Below, one piece after another: positions 1 to 8,987 of a DNA stretch of 64,000 bases. The notes beneath the pieces were generated by a model. It saw only the letters and a list, made by a program, of their open reading frames with translations, did not search any database and was not told the DNA's origin. The stretch is taken from the NCBI RefSeq assembly GCF_012650175.1, contig NZ_JAAILI010000077.1, positions 110,506 through 174,505 of the forward strand, read 5' to 3'. The stretch comes from Sphingomonas sp. S2M10. GTDB taxonomy: Bacteria > Pseudomonadota > Alphaproteobacteria > Sphingomonadales > Sphingomonadaceae. The position numbers and the translations under genes are program-made. The first letter of the stretch is position 1. The number at the start of each line of letters is the position of its first letter.

Positions 1-1
1 C

Positions 2-1366
2 ATCATCGGCGGCCTGGTCGTCGGCCTGCTTGCCGGCTCGCCGCTTCAGGTGAGCGGCCCGGCGGCGGGCCTCGCGGTGATCGTGTTCGAGCTGGTACGC
101 GAGCAGGGCCTTTCGGCGCTCGGGCCGATCCTGATCCTTGCCGGCGCCATCCAGGTGGTCGCGGGCGTGCTGCGCGTCGGCGGCTGGTTCCGCGCGATCT
201 CGCCGGCCGTGGTGCACGGCATGCTCGCCGGCATCGGTATCCTCATCGTGGTCGGCCAATATCACGTCCTGTTCGACGCCAAGCCGCTGTCGAACGGCCT
301 CGCCAATCTGGCTGCGATGCCGGGCCGTCTTCTGGGCCTCTCGACCGACCTGGCCGCAGCCGAAATGGCGCTGGGGCTGGGCCTGCTGACCATCGCGACG
401 ATGCTGGGCTGGGACAAGTTCAAGCCGGCCGCGGTCAAGCTGGTGCCCGGCGCGCTGGTCGGCGTGGTCGCGGCGACGTTGGTCGCGTTTAGCCTGGGCC
501 TCGATGTTACCCGCGTTGCGGTGCCGTCCAACATCGTGTCCGCCATCGCGCTGCCGGAGAACGGCTTCCTCGCCAAGTGGATGGACCCGAGCGTCATCAC
601 GGCCGCCGTTGCACTCGCCTTCATCGCCAGCGCCGAGACGCTCCTGTCGGCCGCGGCGGTGGATCGCATGCATGACGGTGTGCGAACCAACTACAACAAG
701 GAACTGCGCGCGCAGGGCATCGGTAACCTGCTGTGCGGCGTCGCCGGTGCGCTGCCGATGACGGGCGTTATCGTTCGCAGCTCGGCCAATGTGCAGGCCG
801 GTGCACAGACCCGGCTTTCCGCCATCCTGCACGGCGCGTGGATCCTCGGTTTCGTGGCGCTGCTGCCCTGGCTGCTGCGCGAGATCCCGATGGCGGCACT
901 TGGCGCGGTGCTGGTGGTGACCGGTGCGAAGCTGGTCAATCTCAAGCATGTTCGCCACCTGTTCGCGAATTACGGCCTGCTGCCGGCGGCGATCTGGGCG
1001 GTGACCTGCCTGCTGGTCGTGACCGAGGACCTGCTGACCGGCGTGCTCGTCGGCATCGCGCTCTCGCTGCTCGAACTGGTGCCGAACCTCCGCCGCTTGG
1101 GTCTGAAGGTCGATCAGCAGGAAGAAGCGGGCGAACATCGCATCGCGCTGGCCGGCTCCGCAACCTTCATCACGCTGCCCAAGCTTTCGGACCGGCTGGA
1201 GTCGGTACCGGGCGGCAAGTCGGTGCTGCTCGACGTGTCGCGGCTCGACGCGGTCGATCACAGCTGCGCCGAACTGCTGAAGGACTGGCTGCAGCGCCGC
1301 CGCGCGGGCGGCTCGCCGGTCGATGTCCAGGGTGCCAGCGGCAAGACGGCTGTCCTCGCCGGCTAA
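2..1366 (+). CDS. SulP family inorganic anion transporter, 5' end outside window
   Basis: The reading frame is open from base 2 and carries 454 residues before TAA, so roughly the first 40-50 residues are missing. It begins inside the membrane domain with a GPAAGL segment of the SulP substrate site, and has the family block MTGVIVRSSANVQAG followed by TRLSAILHG. Many hydrophobic segments fill the first 340 visible residues. The last ~90 residues form a soluble STAS domain (around FITLPKLSDRLESVPGGKSV). SulP proteins move sulfate, bicarbonate or dicarboxylates across the inner membrane; the substrate cannot be told from sequence. A strong terminator follows the stop. Family assignment is firm, specificity is not. 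Confidence 0.92.
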   Translation: MIGGLVVGLLAGSPLQVSGPAAGLAVIVFELVREQGLSALGPILILAGAIQVVAGVLRVGGWFRAISPAVVHGMLAGIGILIVVGQYHVLFDAKPLSNGLANLAAMPGRLLGLSTDLAAAEMALGLGLLTIATMLGWDKFKPAAVKLVPGALVGVVAATLVAFSLGLDVTRVAVPSNIVSAIALPENGFLAKWMDPSVITAAVALAFIASAETLLSAAAVDRMHDGVRTNYNKELRAQGIGNLLCGVAGALPMTGVIVRSSANVQAGAQTRLSAILHGAWILGFVALLPWLLREIPMAALGAVLVVTGAKLVNLKHVRHLFANYGLLPAAIWAVTCLLVVTEDLLTGVLVGIALSLLELVPNLRRLGLKVDQQEEAGEHRIALAGSATFITLPKLSDRLESVPGGKSVLLDVSRLDAVDHSCAELLKDWLQRRRAGGSPVDVQGASGKTAVLAG

Positions 1367-1387
1367 CGGGGCACACCCCGAAGACCT

Positions 1388-1424
1388 GGGGCGGCTTCCC
1401 AAGCGGAAGCCGCCCCATTTTTTT
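1388..1424 (+). terminator. Rho-independent terminator of the SulP gene
   Basis: A perfect 12-bp stem (GGGGCGGCTTCC with its complement), 5-base loop, then ATTTTTTT. It lies 22 bases after the SulP stop and just beyond the 3' end of the convergent kup gene. The T-run is on the plus strand only. Confidence 0.88.
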
Positions 1425-1426
1425 GC

Positions 1427-3325
1427 TCAGATTTCCAGCTGGCTGCCGAGTTCGACCACGCGATTGGTGGGGAGCTTGAAGAACTCCATCGCGCTTTCGG
1501 CATTGCGCACCATCCAGGCGAACAGCTTCTCGCGCCAGATCGCCATGCCGGGGCGCGACGAGGGCAGCAGCGTCTGACGGGCGAGGAAGTAGCTCGTTTC
1601 CATGGGCTTGAAGGGCGCGCCGCAATCCTGGATCGCCGCCAGCGCCAAGGGTACGTCGACTTCATCCATGAAGCCATAGTGCAGCACGACGCGGAAGAAG
1701 CCTTCGCCGAGCGGCTCCATCGTCCGGCATTCGGCGCCGCGAACGTGCGGGACCTGCTCGATCGCGACGGTGAGCAGCACGATCCGCTCGTGCAGCACCT
1801 TGTTGTGCTTGAGGTTATGCAGCAGGGCAGGGGGAATGCTGTCCGGCGTGGAGGTGAGGAACACTGCCGTCCCCTTCACCCGCGTTGCCGACTGCGCGGC
1901 GGAGCGGATGAACAGCGCGATCGGCATTGCGCCCTCCTGCAGGCGGTCCAGCACCAGCCGGCGGCCGCGCGACCAGGTGGTCAGCAGCACGAATGCCACG
2001 GCGGCCACGAGCAGCGGGAACCAGCCGCCATCGGGGATCTTGGTGATGTTCGAGGCGAAATAGGCTCCGTCGATCAGCAGGAAGGTGCCGGTGACGGCAC
2101 CGGCGAGCAGCGGATGCCATTTCCACACGGCGAAGGTCAGCACGCCCAGCATGCAGGCGGTGATGAACATCGTGCCGGTCACTGCAATCCCATAGGCCGA
2201 GGCGAGGTTGCTCGAGCTGCGGAAGCCGAGCGCCAGCAGCACCACCATCACCAGCAGCCCCCAGTTGACCAGCGGCACATAGATCTGCCCCGCCGCCTTG
2301 GCGCTGGTGTGGAGAATGCGCAGCCGCGGCAGGAAGCCGAGCTGGACCGCCTGTTGCGACACCGAGAAGGCGCCCGAGATCACCGCCTGACTGGCGATCA
2401 CCGTCGCCATGGTGGCGAGGATGACGAGGGGCAGGCGCGCCCATTCCGGCGCCATCAGGAAGAAGGGATTCTCGATCATCGCCGGATTGCGCAGGATCGA
2501 GGCCGACTGGCCCAGATAATTGAGCATCAGGCACGGGAAGGCAATGTAGAGCCACGACACCATGATCGCGCGGCGACCGAAATGGCCCATGTCCGCATAA
2601 AGCGCCTCGGCGCCGGTGACCGCGAGTACGACCGAGCCGAGCGCCAGGAAGGCGAGGCCGGGGTCCAGCAGGAAGAAGTTGAGCGCGTACCACGGGTTGA
2701 GCGCCCACAGGATCTCCGGCGCCTGCACGATGCCGGAGATTCCCAGCACCGCGATCACCGCGAAATAGATCAGCATCACGGGCCCGAACAGCTTGCCCAC
2801 CGCCGCCGTGCCCCGCGACTGGATGGCGAACAGCGCGACCAGAATGGCTACCGTGACCGGCAGCACCAGCGGCGCGAAACCCTGTTGCACGGTGGTAAGG
2901 CCTTCGACTGCCGACAGCACCGAGACAGCAGGCGTGATGATTGCATCACCATAAAAGAGCGCGGTGGCGATAACACCGGTCATGGTGATCGCAACCCGCC
3001 AGCGCGTATTGCCCATCACCCGGGTGATCAGCGCGAGCAGCGCCAGGCTGCCGCCTTCCCCGCGATTGTCCGCGCGCAGGATCAAAGCGACATATTTGAT
3101 CGTGACGATCGACGTCATCGTCCAGAAGATCAGCGAGAGGACCCCGAAGATGTGCGCGGCATCCACCGTCAGCCGATGGTGGCCGATGAAGCTCTCCTTG
3201 AGCGAATAGAGCGGTGACGTGCCGATATCGCCGAATACGACGCCGATCGCGCCGACGGTCAGCGCGGCGAACCGCTCTTGATGCGCAGGCGTGGGGGCAT
3301 CCCCGTCGCTCGCCAACTGCTCCAC
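1427..3325 (-). CDS. kup: Kup family low-affinity potassium uptake transporter
   Basis: A 632-residue protein, close to E. coli Kup (622). The N-terminus has the K_trans signature [20 protein letters not shown], followed by about twelve hydrophobic segments to residue ~430 and a soluble C-terminal domain. The family imports K+ (or Rb+/Cs+) with protons through the inner membrane. I chose the GTG start at 3325 because AGGAGA sits six bases upstream; a longer frame to 3379 adds 18 residues without a better ribosome site. It is transcribed alone, convergent with the SulP gene. No c-di-AMP riboswitch was recognised in its leader. Confidence 0.95.
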   Translation of the reverse strand: MEQLASDGDAPTPAHQERFAALTVGAIGVVFGDIGTSPLYSLKESFIGHHRLTVDAAHIFGVLSLIFWTMTSIVTIKYVALILRADNRGEGGSLALLALITRVMGNTRWRVAITMTGVIATALFYGDAIITPAVSVLSAVEGLTTVQQGFAPLVLPVTVAILVALFAIQSRGTAAVGKLFGPVMLIYFAVIAVLGISGIVQAPEILWALNPWYALNFFLLDPGLAFLALGSVVLAVTGAEALYADMGHFGRRAIMVSWLYIAFPCLMLNYLGQSASILRNPAMIENPFFLMAPEWARLPLVILATMATVIASQAVISGAFSVSQQAVQLGFLPRLRILHTSAKAAGQIYVPLVNWGLLVMVVLLALGFRSSSNLASAYGIAVTGTMFITACMLGVLTFAVWKWHPLLAGAVTGTFLLIDGAYFASNITKIPDGGWFPLLVAAVAFVLLTTWSRGRRLVLDRLQEGAMPIALFIRSAAQSATRVKGTAVFLTSTPDSIPPALLHNLKHNKVLHERIVLLTVAIEQVPHVRGAECRTMEPLGEGFFRVVLHYGFMDEVDVPLALAAIQDCGAPFKPMETSYFLARQTLLPSSRPGMAIWREKLFAWMVRNAESAMEFFKLPTNRVVELGSQLEI

Positions 3326-3467
3326 TGCATGTCTCCTGGCCCCGACCGATTCGGGGTGCCACGCGGTACGCCGCAACATTTTGCCGCACCAGTGGGCAGC
3401 CGGGCAATCGCTGACGATCTTCGGCGGATTTCAGGACAGGTGCGCGCGTTTCCGGTGCGTGAAAAGG

Positions 3468-3501
3468 AAAGGGCCGCACCGATCGCTCGGTACGGCCCTT
3501 T
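3468..3501 (-). terminator. Terminator after rplI
   Basis: On the minus strand an AAAGGGCCG stem, extended by a TCGGT/ACCGA inner stem with one mismatch, is followed by a T-rich run (CCTTTTC). It lies 25 bases past the rplI stop and closes the rpsF-rpsR-rplI operon. Confidence 0.8.
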
Positions 3502-3525
3502 GCCTTGTTGATGGAGTCGCTGGAC

Positions 3526-4119
3526 TCAGCCCTGCGCGTCGTCCGCGGCGGGAGCTTCGGTCGCGATCTCGCCCGGCTCGGCGTTGGGATCATAGTCCTC
3601 GGTGAAGCCGGTCTCTTCACGCTCGAACATCGCCGCCGTAACGTCGACGCCCTGCGCCTGCATCTCGGCTTCTTCCGGCGAACGTGCGACGTTGACCTTG
3701 ATGGTCACCGCGACTTCCGGGTGCAGCGCGACGCGGACTTCGTACACGCCGATCGCCTTGATCGGACGATCGAGCACGATCTGCGCCTTGTTGACCTTGT
3801 GGCCGTCGGCGGTCAGCACGTCGACCAGGTCGCGCACCGCGACCGAGCCGTACAGCTGGCCGGTGTTCGACGCCTGGCGGATCAGGGTGACCGAAACGCC
3901 CTCGAGCGTCTTCGATTCCTTCTCGGCCTCGACGCGACGGGTCGCGTTCTCAGATTCGATGCGCTCGCGATTAGCCTCGAAGACCTTGCGGTTGGCTTCG
4001 TTGGCGCGCAGCGCCTTCTTGCGCGGCAGAAGGAAGTTACGGGCAAAGCCGTCCTTCACCTTCACCACGTCGCCGATGTGGCCGAGCTTCTCAACGCGCT
4101 CCAGCAGAATGACTTCCAT
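3526..4119 (-). CDS. rplI: 50S ribosomal protein L9
   Basis: The 197-residue product opens with the L9 N-terminal domain (MEVILLERVEKLGHIGDVVK, then VKDGFARNFLLP), which binds 23S rRNA at the base of the L1 stalk. A long helix (residues ~45-80) and the C-terminal domain follow. It is longer than E. coli L9 (149) because of an acidic, Ala/Pro-rich tail after residue ~165; such extensions occur in alphaproteobacteria. AAGGAG precedes the ATG, and the gene lies 11 bases after rpsR, so it is the last gene of the S6-S18-L9 operon. The usual dnaB neighbour is absent. Confidence 0.97.
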   Translation of the reverse strand: MEVILLERVEKLGHIGDVVKVKDGFARNFLLPRKKALRANEANRKVFEANRERIESENATRRVEAEKESKTLEGVSVTLIRQASNTGQLYGSVAVRDLVDVLTADGHKVNKAQIVLDRPIKAIGVYEVRVALHPEVAVTIKVNVARSPEEAEMQAQGVDVTAAMFEREETGFTEDYDPNAEPGEIATEAPAADDAQG

Positions 4120-4130
4120 GGATCCGCTCC

Positions 4131-4355
4131 TTACTTAACGATGTAGGGCAGCAGGCCCAGGTGACGGGCGCGCTTGATGGCCTGGGCCAGCTCGCGCTGC
4201 TTCTTCGCGCTCACCGAAGTGATGCGCGAGGGGACGATCTTGCCGCGCTCGGAGACGAAGCCCTGCAGCAGGCGGACGTCCTTATAGTCGATCCGGGGCG
4301 CATCCTTCGCGGAGAAGGGGCAGCTCTTGCGGCGGCGGAAAAAGGGTCGTGCCAT
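4131..4355 (-). CDS. rpsR: 30S ribosomal protein S18
   Basis: A 74-residue basic protein with the S18 core [19 protein letters not shown] and a C-terminal [21 protein letters not shown] segment. S18 pairs with S6 on the platform of the 30S subunit. The N-terminal [12 protein letters not shown] carries one cysteine. AAGGAG precedes the start, and the gene lies 14 bases after rpsF in the same minus-strand operon. Confidence 0.97.
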   Translation of the reverse strand: MARPFFRRRKSCPFSAKDAPRIDYKDVRLLQGFVSERGKIVPSRITSVSAKKQRELAQAIKRARHLGLLPYIVK

Positions 4356-4369
4356 GGTCTATACGCTCC

Positions 4370-4744
4370 TTATTCGCCTTCGAAGTTGCCATCGCGGTCA
4401 CGACGGCCGCGACGCTCGCGGTCGCCCTTGCGCATCATCACCGACGGGCCCTGCTCATGGCCGTCCACCTTGACGGTCATGTAGCGGATCACGTCTTCGT
4501 TGATCTGCGTCTGGCGCTCCAGCTCGGCGACCACGCCGGCCGGCGCGTCGATCTCGAGCATCACGTAGTGCGCCTTGCGGTTCTTGGCGATACGATAGGC
4601 GAGGCTGCGAAGACCCCAGGTCTCGGTCTTGACGACCTTGCCGTTATTGTCTTCGACGATCTTGGTGGCGGTTTCCGCCAGCGCGTCCACTTGCGCCTGT
4701 GCCAGATCCTGGCGCGCAAGGAACACATGCTCGTACAGAGCCAT
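4370..4744 (-). CDS. rpsF: 30S ribosomal protein S6
   Basis: The 124-residue product starts [20 protein letters not shown] and contains the S6 block [19 protein letters not shown]. It ends in a very charged tail ([16 protein letters not shown]); E. coli S6 is also modified on a charged tail. S6 binds S18 on the 30S platform. This is the first gene of the operon, divergent from fabD across 234 bases that hold a promoter and a strong hairpin. Confidence 0.97.
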   Translation of the reverse strand: MALYEHVFLARQDLAQAQVDALAETATKIVEDNNGKVVKTETWGLRSLAYRIAKNRKAHYVMLEIDAPAGVVAELERQTQINEDVIRYMTVKVDGHEQGPSVMMRKGDRERRGRRDRDGNFEGE

Positions 4745-4821
4745 TGGTTCTCTTCCTGTTGGCCGATCGCTGACGCCGCCCCATGCGAACGCCCCTCCGG
4801 CTGTCGTCTCGATAAAGCAAA

Positions 4822-4850
4822 CGGAGCGGACGCATTGCTGCTCCGCTCCG
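4822..4850 (-). promoter_or_regulatory. Hairpin at the 5' end of the rpsF message
   Basis: A perfect 9-bp inverted repeat (CGGAGCGGA / TCCGCTCCG) with an 11-base loop, followed on the minus strand by TTTGCTTTATC. It starts only a few bases after the start point predicted from the promoter at 4861-4888 and lies about 80 bases before the rpsF ATG. It may be an attenuator, an mRNA stabiliser or a ribosomal-protein binding site; the sequence alone does not decide. Confidence 0.5.
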
Positions 4851-4860
4851 ATCGGGTGCC

Positions 4861-4888
4861 TTTACACGCAATCGGGCGGCGAAGGCAA
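4861..4888 (-). promoter_or_regulatory. Likely promoter of rpsF-rpsR-rplI
   Basis: On the minus strand TTGCCT and TGTAAA are separated by 16 bases, a fair match to the housekeeping -35/-10 pattern (4/6 each). It would start transcription near 4854. Confidence 0.45.
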
Positions 4889-4948
4889 GCCCATTCGGCG
4901 CGCCGGGCTTGCATCGCCCGGGCGTTCGGCTCTAACGCGCGCCGCCAA

Positions 4949-4954
4949 TATAGA
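4949..4954 (+). promoter_or_regulatory. Possible -10 box of fabD
   Basis: TATAGA lies 30 bases before the fabD ATG in otherwise GC-rich sequence. A recognisable -35 box is weak (TTCGGC at 18 bases), so this is tentative. Confidence 0.3.
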
Positions 4955-4978
4955 AGCGTTCGCAAAAGAGGAGCCAGC

Positions 4979-5914
4979 ATGCGCGCATTCATCTTTCCAG
5001 GCCAGGGCAGCCAGGCCGTCGGCATGGGCAGGGCGCTGGCCGAGGCCAGCCCCGCGGCGCGCGAAGTGTTCCAGGAAGTCGACGAGGCGCTGGGTCAGCA
5101 TCTGTTCAAGCTGATGATCGAAGGCCCCGAAAGTGACCTGACGCTCACCGCCAATGCCCAGCCGGCGATCATGGCAAATGCGATCGCGGTACTGCGCGTG
5201 CTGGAGAAGGAAGGCGGCATCCGCCTATCCGACAAGGCGGATTTCGTCGCCGGGCACTCACTGGGCGAATATACCGCGCTGTGTGCTGCGGGCGCGCTGG
5301 ATCTGTCCACCACGGCCAAGCTGCTCCGCAAGCGCGGCGATGCGATGCAGTCGGCAGTGCCGGTGGGTGAGGGAGCGATGGCGGTGCTGCTTGGCGCCGA
5401 TCTCGTCAAGGCGCAGGCAATTGCCGACGCGGCGGCCGAAGGCGAGGTGTGCACCGTCGCCAATGACAATGATCCGACGCAGGTGGTGATATCGGGCGCC
5501 CGCGCCGCGATCGAGCGTGCGGTCGCGATCGCCAAGGATCATGGCGCCAAGCGCGCATTGCTGCTGCCGGTGTCGGCGCCGTTTCATTGCCCGCTGATGC
5601 AGCCGGCGGCGGACGCGATGGACAAGGCGCTGGCGGACGTCGCGATCCAGGCGCCGCTGGTGCCGGTCTATGCCAATGTCACCGCGGCGCCGGTCGTCGA
5701 CGCGGCGACGATCCGGACGCTCCTCGTCGAGCAGGTCACCGGCATGGTCCGCTGGCGCGAATCGGTGTCGGCGATGTTCGATGCGGGCGTGCATGATTTC
5801 GTGGAGCTGGGCGGCAAGGTGCTCGGTGGCATGGTCAAGCGGATCACGCCTGATGCTAAGGTGGCCAGCGTCGTGACGATGGATGATATTGAAGCGCTCG
5901 TGAAGGCGCTCTGA
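4979..5914 (+). CDS. fabD: Malonyl-CoA:ACP transacylase
   Basis: A 311-residue enzyme that transfers malonyl from CoA to acyl carrier protein for fatty acid elongation. It shows FPGQGSQAVGMG near the N-terminus, the nucleophile motif GHSLGEY (Ser94) and the catalytic His203 in SAPFHCPLM. The frame extends far upstream, but the ATG at 4979 is preceded by AGAGGAG and gives the normal length, so upstream starts were rejected. It leads the block fabD-fabG-(exported protein)-acpP-fabF-mltG, which matches the fab cluster of many proteobacteria without plsX/fabH at its head. Confidence 0.97.
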   Translation: MRAFIFPGQGSQAVGMGRALAEASPAAREVFQEVDEALGQHLFKLMIEGPESDLTLTANAQPAIMANAIAVLRVLEKEGGIRLSDKADFVAGHSLGEYTALCAAGALDLSTTAKLLRKRGDAMQSAVPVGEGAMAVLLGADLVKAQAIADAAAEGEVCTVANDNDPTQVVISGARAAIERAVAIAKDHGAKRALLLPVSAPFHCPLMQPAADAMDKALADVAIQAPLVPVYANVTAAPVVDAATIRTLLVEQVTGMVRWRESVSAMFDAGVHDFVELGGKVLGGMVKRITPDAKVASVVTMDDIEALVKAL

Positions 5915-5927
5915 GGAGATACGGGAC

Positions 5928-6668
5928 ATGTTCGATCTTACGGGAATGACCGCGCTGGTCACGGGCGCATCGGGGGGCATCGGTTCTGCGATCGCCAAGG
6001 CGCTGGCGGCGCAGGGCGCCAAGCTCGCCGTGTCCGGCTCCAATGCCGAGAAGCTGGAGGCATTCCGCGCCGGCCTTGGCGGTGAGCATGTCGCGCTTGC
6101 CTGCAACCTCTCCGATCGCGCCGCGGTCGATGCGCTGGTGCCGCAGGCGGTGGAAGCGCTGGGCGGCAAGCTCGACATCCTCGTCAACAATGCCGGCGTT
6201 ACCCGTGACAATTTGGCGATGCGGATGAAGGACGAGGAATGGGAGCAGGTGATCCAGGTCAATCTGGAAGCCGCGTTCCGCCTGATGCGCGCCGCCGCCA
6301 AGCCGATGATGAAGGCACGCTTCGGTCGCATGATCTCGATCACCTCGGTTGTCGGCGCGACCGGCAATCCGGGGCAGGCAAATTATGCCGCCTCCAAGGC
6401 CGGCCTGGTCGGCATGTCGAAGGCGCTGGCGCAGGAACTGGCCAGCCGCAACATCACCGTCAACTGCGTCGCGCCGGGCTTCATCCGGTCGGCAATGACG
6501 GACGTTCTGCCGGATGCGCAGAAAGAGGCGCTGCTTGGCCGTATTCCTGCCGGAAAGCTGGGCGAGGGCGAAGATATCGGCGCGGCGGTCGTCTATCTCG
6601 CCAGCAAGGAGGCGGCCTATGTCACCGGCCAGACCTTGCACGTGAACGGCGGGATGGCGATGCTCTGA
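5928..6668 (+). CDS. fabG: 3-oxoacyl-ACP reductase
   Basis: A 246-residue short-chain dehydrogenase that reduces 3-oxoacyl-ACP with NADPH. The cofactor motif TGASGGIGSA is at residues 12-21, NNAG at 87-90, and the catalytic Ser140, Tyr153 and Lys157 (NYAASK) are present. It lies 13 bases after fabD behind a GAGGAG ribosome site and ends HVNGGMAML as FabG proteins do. Confidence 0.97.
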   Translation: MFDLTGMTALVTGASGGIGSAIAKALAAQGAKLAVSGSNAEKLEAFRAGLGGEHVALACNLSDRAAVDALVPQAVEALGGKLDILVNNAGVTRDNLAMRMKDEEWEQVIQVNLEAAFRLMRAAAKPMMKARFGRMISITSVVGATGNPGQANYAASKAGLVGMSKALAQELASRNITVNCVAPGFIRSAMTDVLPDAQKEALLGRIPAGKLGEGEDIGAAVVYLASKEAAYVTGQTLHVNGGMAML

Positions 6669-6702
6669 GCCGAGCAGCCGGGGGGCGTGGAGTAGGAAGA
6701 CG

Positions 6703-7236
6703 ATGCGTTTTATTCTTGCCGCAGCAATTGCGCTTGCCGCCGCAACCCCCGCTTTTGCGGCGCCCGCGGACCCCGCCTCGATCGGCTGTGTCGGGCAGAA
6801 GCTCGACGCAGCCGTAAAGGCGCAGCTCGCCGCCGATGTCGAACGCAACCTCGGTACGCCCGGCCAGCGCCCGCGCTATGACCCGGCGGTTACCCGCGGG
6901 CTGAACGACGCCACCACCGCCTGCGCGAACGAGCGCGGGTGGAGCGGCGCCGCGGCCACGGCGTCCGGCGTCTATGCGCTGGCCGAGGTGGGGCTGCCGG
7001 TCGCGAAGCGGGTCGTGCAGGCCAAGGGCTTCGATCCCGCCGCGCTGGACCAGCAGTTCGCGGCCTTGCCAGAGGCGGTGCGTCGCGCGCCGCTGACCCC
7101 CAAGGCGACGCAGGACCTGATCCGCGCCGCGGTTACCGATGAAACGCAACAGACCCGCGCCAATGCGGAACTGCTCGCGCAATATTTTGCGTTTCTCAAC
7201 ACGCTGGAATATGCTTCCGCCGACTTTTCCCGATAG
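6703..7236 (+). CDS. Exported protein of unknown function in the fab cluster
   Basis: A 177-residue product whose first ~20 residues are a clear Sec signal (MRFILAAAIALAAATPAFA, cleavage after AFA). The mature part is Ala-rich and mainly helical, with two cysteines (IGCVG and TACANERG) that could form a disulfide. I recognise no domain. It sits 34 bases after fabG and 100 before acpP, co-directional with both. Periplasmic location is inferred; a link to lipid synthesis is suggested only by position. Confidence 0.85.
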   Translation: MRFILAAAIALAAATPAFAAPADPASIGCVGQKLDAAVKAQLAADVERNLGTPGQRPRYDPAVTRGLNDATTACANERGWSGAAATASGVYALAEVGLPVAKRVVQAKGFDPAALDQQFAALPEAVRRAPLTPKATQDLIRAAVTDETQQTRANAELLAQYFAFLNTLEYASADFSR

Positions 7237-7262
7237 CGGGACGGGGCCCTTGCGGCTCCCTC

Positions 7263-7291
7263 TTGCAACCGCCCCGGCGGCATTCTAGGTG
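7263..7291 (+). promoter_or_regulatory. Possible acpP promoter
   Basis: TTGCAA and TAGGTG are spaced by 17 bases, 45 bases before the acpP ATG. The -10 match is weak. acpP often has its own strong promoter, which makes the position sensible. Confidence 0.28.
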
Positions 7292-7336
7292 CGGGAAAAC
7301 GGATTCAGAGCCCCATCACAAAGGAAAACAGGGACC

Positions 7337-7585
7337 ATGGCCAACCAGGAAGAGATCACCACCCGCGTGCAGGCGCTCGTTGTCGACCATCTGGGCGTCG
7401 ACGCCAAGGACGTGGTGCCGACCGCGAGCTTCACCGATGATCTCGGTGCGGACAGCCTCGACATCGTCGAGCTGGTGATGGCCTTCGAGGAAGAATTCGG
7501 GGTCGAGATCCCGGACGACGCCGCGGAGAAGATCAGCACCGTCGGCGACGCCGTTGCCTACATCTCCGAGCATCAGCAGGGCTGA
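7337..7585 (+). CDS. acpP: Acyl carrier protein
   Basis: An 82-residue acidic protein carrying the phosphopantetheine attachment serine (Ser40) in [16 protein letters not shown] holds growing acyl chains for FabD, FabG and FabF, whose genes surround it. The ATG at 7337 follows AAGGAAAACAGGG; an upstream in-frame start at 7289 would add 16 atypical residues. A strong terminator follows, so acpP can be made in excess of the neighbouring enzymes. Confidence 0.97.
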   Translation: MANQEEITTRVQALVVDHLGVDAKDVVPTASFTDDLGADSLDIVELVMAFEEEFGVEIPDDAAEKISTVGDAVAYISEHQQG

Positions 7586-7631
7586 CGCTCGAACCGCGCT
7601 CCCCGCCCGATGGGCAGGAATTGCGACTAGG

Positions 7632-7681
7632 CGGCTTCCCGTCCCGTGCCTTCTTGGCGATGCGGACGGGGAGCCGTTTTG
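7632..7681 (+). terminator. Terminator between acpP and fabF
   Basis: A 13-bp stem (CGGCTTCCCGTCC with GGACGGGGAGCCG, one wobble pair), a 19-base loop and then TTTTG. It separates the ACP message from fabF, whose ATG lies 43 bases beyond. Confidence 0.78.
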
Positions 7682-7723
7682 TATTACACCTACAACCGAA
7701 CGTAGATTGACTGGAGAACTGCC

Positions 7724-8983
7724 ATGCGCCGCGTAGTCGTGACCGGCCTGGGCCTCGTCACCCCGCTGGGGGCCGATGTCGAAACCGCCTGGAAGAACAT
7801 CCTCGCCAGCAAGTCCGGCGCGGGCACGATCACCCGGTTCGACGCCACCGACTTCCAGAGCAACTATGCCTGTGAAGTGAAGCCGGCCGATCATGAATAT
7901 GGCTTCGATGCGGGCAAGCGCGTCGATCACAAGATCCAGCGCCAGGTCGATCCGTTCATCGTCTATGGCATCGATGCCGCCGGCCAGGCGATCGAGGATG
8001 CCGGCCTGCTGGACATGCCCGAGGAAATGCGGTTCCGCGCCGGCTGCTCGATCGGTTCGGGCATTGGCGGCCTGCCGGGCATCGAGAGCGAATCGCTCGT
8101 CCTCGCCGAAAAGGGGCCGAAGCGCGTATCGCCGCACTTCGTCCATGGACGCCTGATCAATCTGATCTCCGGCCAGGTCTCGATCAAATACGGACTGATG
8201 GGCCCGAACCATGCGGTGGTCACCGCCTGCTCGACCGGCGCCCACTCGATCGGCGACGCCGCGCGGATGATCGCGATGGATGATGCCGACATCATGCTGG
8301 CGGGCGGCGCGGAAAGCACCGTCTGCCCGATTGGCATCGCCGGCTTCGGCCAGGCGCGCGCGCTTTCCACCGGATTCCGCGACGACCCCACCAAGGCCAG
8401 CCGCCCCTGGGATCAGGGCCGCGACGGCTTCGTGATGGGCGAGGGCGCGGGCGTCGTCGTGCTCGAGGAATATGAGCATGCCAAGGCGCGCGGCGCGAAG
8501 ATCTATGCCGAGGTGGTCGGCTATGGCCTTTCGGGCGACGCCTATCACGTCACCGCGCCCCACCCCGAGGGCTCGGGGGCGTTCCGTTCGATGCAGATGG
8601 CGATGCGCAAGTCTGGCCTGGCGCTCGAGGACATCGATTACATCAACGCGCACGGCACCTCGACTCCGATGGGCGATGAACTGGAGCTCGGTGCGGTACG
8701 CCGACTGTTCGGCGATGCGCTCGGCAGCCTGTCGATGAGCTCGACCAAATCGGCGATCGGCCACCTGCTGGGTGGCGCCGGTGCGGTGGAGAGCATCTTC
8801 TGCATCCTCGCGCTGCGCGACCAGATCGTGCCGCCGACGCTCAACCTCGACAATCCGAGCGAGAATTGCGCTGGCGTCGACCTGGTGCCGCACATCGCCA
8901 AGGAGCGGAAGGTGAAGGCCGTGCTGAACAATTCGTTCGGCTTCGGCGGTACCAATGCCAGCCTGGTAATGAAGGCGCTGTAA
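7724..8983 (+). CDS. fabF: 3-oxoacyl-ACP synthase II
   Basis: A 419-residue condensing enzyme that extends acyl-ACP with malonyl-ACP. Its catalytic triad is visible: Cys169 in VTACSTGA, His310 in NAHGTSTP and His347 in SAIGHLLGGAG. It ends with the FGGTNASLV block typical of the family. Length matches FabF (about 413). GGAG lies ahead of the ATG, and mltG follows after four bases. Confidence 0.97.
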   Translation: MRRVVVTGLGLVTPLGADVETAWKNILASKSGAGTITRFDATDFQSNYACEVKPADHEYGFDAGKRVDHKIQRQVDPFIVYGIDAAGQAIEDAGLLDMPEEMRFRAGCSIGSGIGGLPGIESESLVLAEKGPKRVSPHFVHGRLINLISGQVSIKYGLMGPNHAVVTACSTGAHSIGDAARMIAMDDADIMLAGGAESTVCPIGIAGFGQARALSTGFRDDPTKASRPWDQGRDGFVMGEGAGVVVLEEYEHAKARGAKIYAEVVGYGLSGDAYHVTAPHPEGSGAFRSMQMAMRKSGLALEDIDYINAHGTSTPMGDELELGAVRRLFGDALGSLSMSSTKSAIGHLLGGAGAVESIFCILALRDQIVPPTLNLDNPSENCAGVDLVPHIAKERKVKAVLNNSFGFGGTNASLVMKAL

Positions 8984-8987
8984 GGCC

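Noticed and set aside
1679..3217. Long open frame (512 codons) antisense to kup
   Set aside because: Its composition is Arg/His/Asp/Gln-rich, as expected from the reverse strand of a high-GC gene. Kup on the other strand is unambiguous.
4349..4978. N-terminal extension of fabD of about 210 codons
   Set aside because: It would run antisense through rpsF and the divergent promoter region; the ATG at 4979 has a ribosome site and gives the family length.
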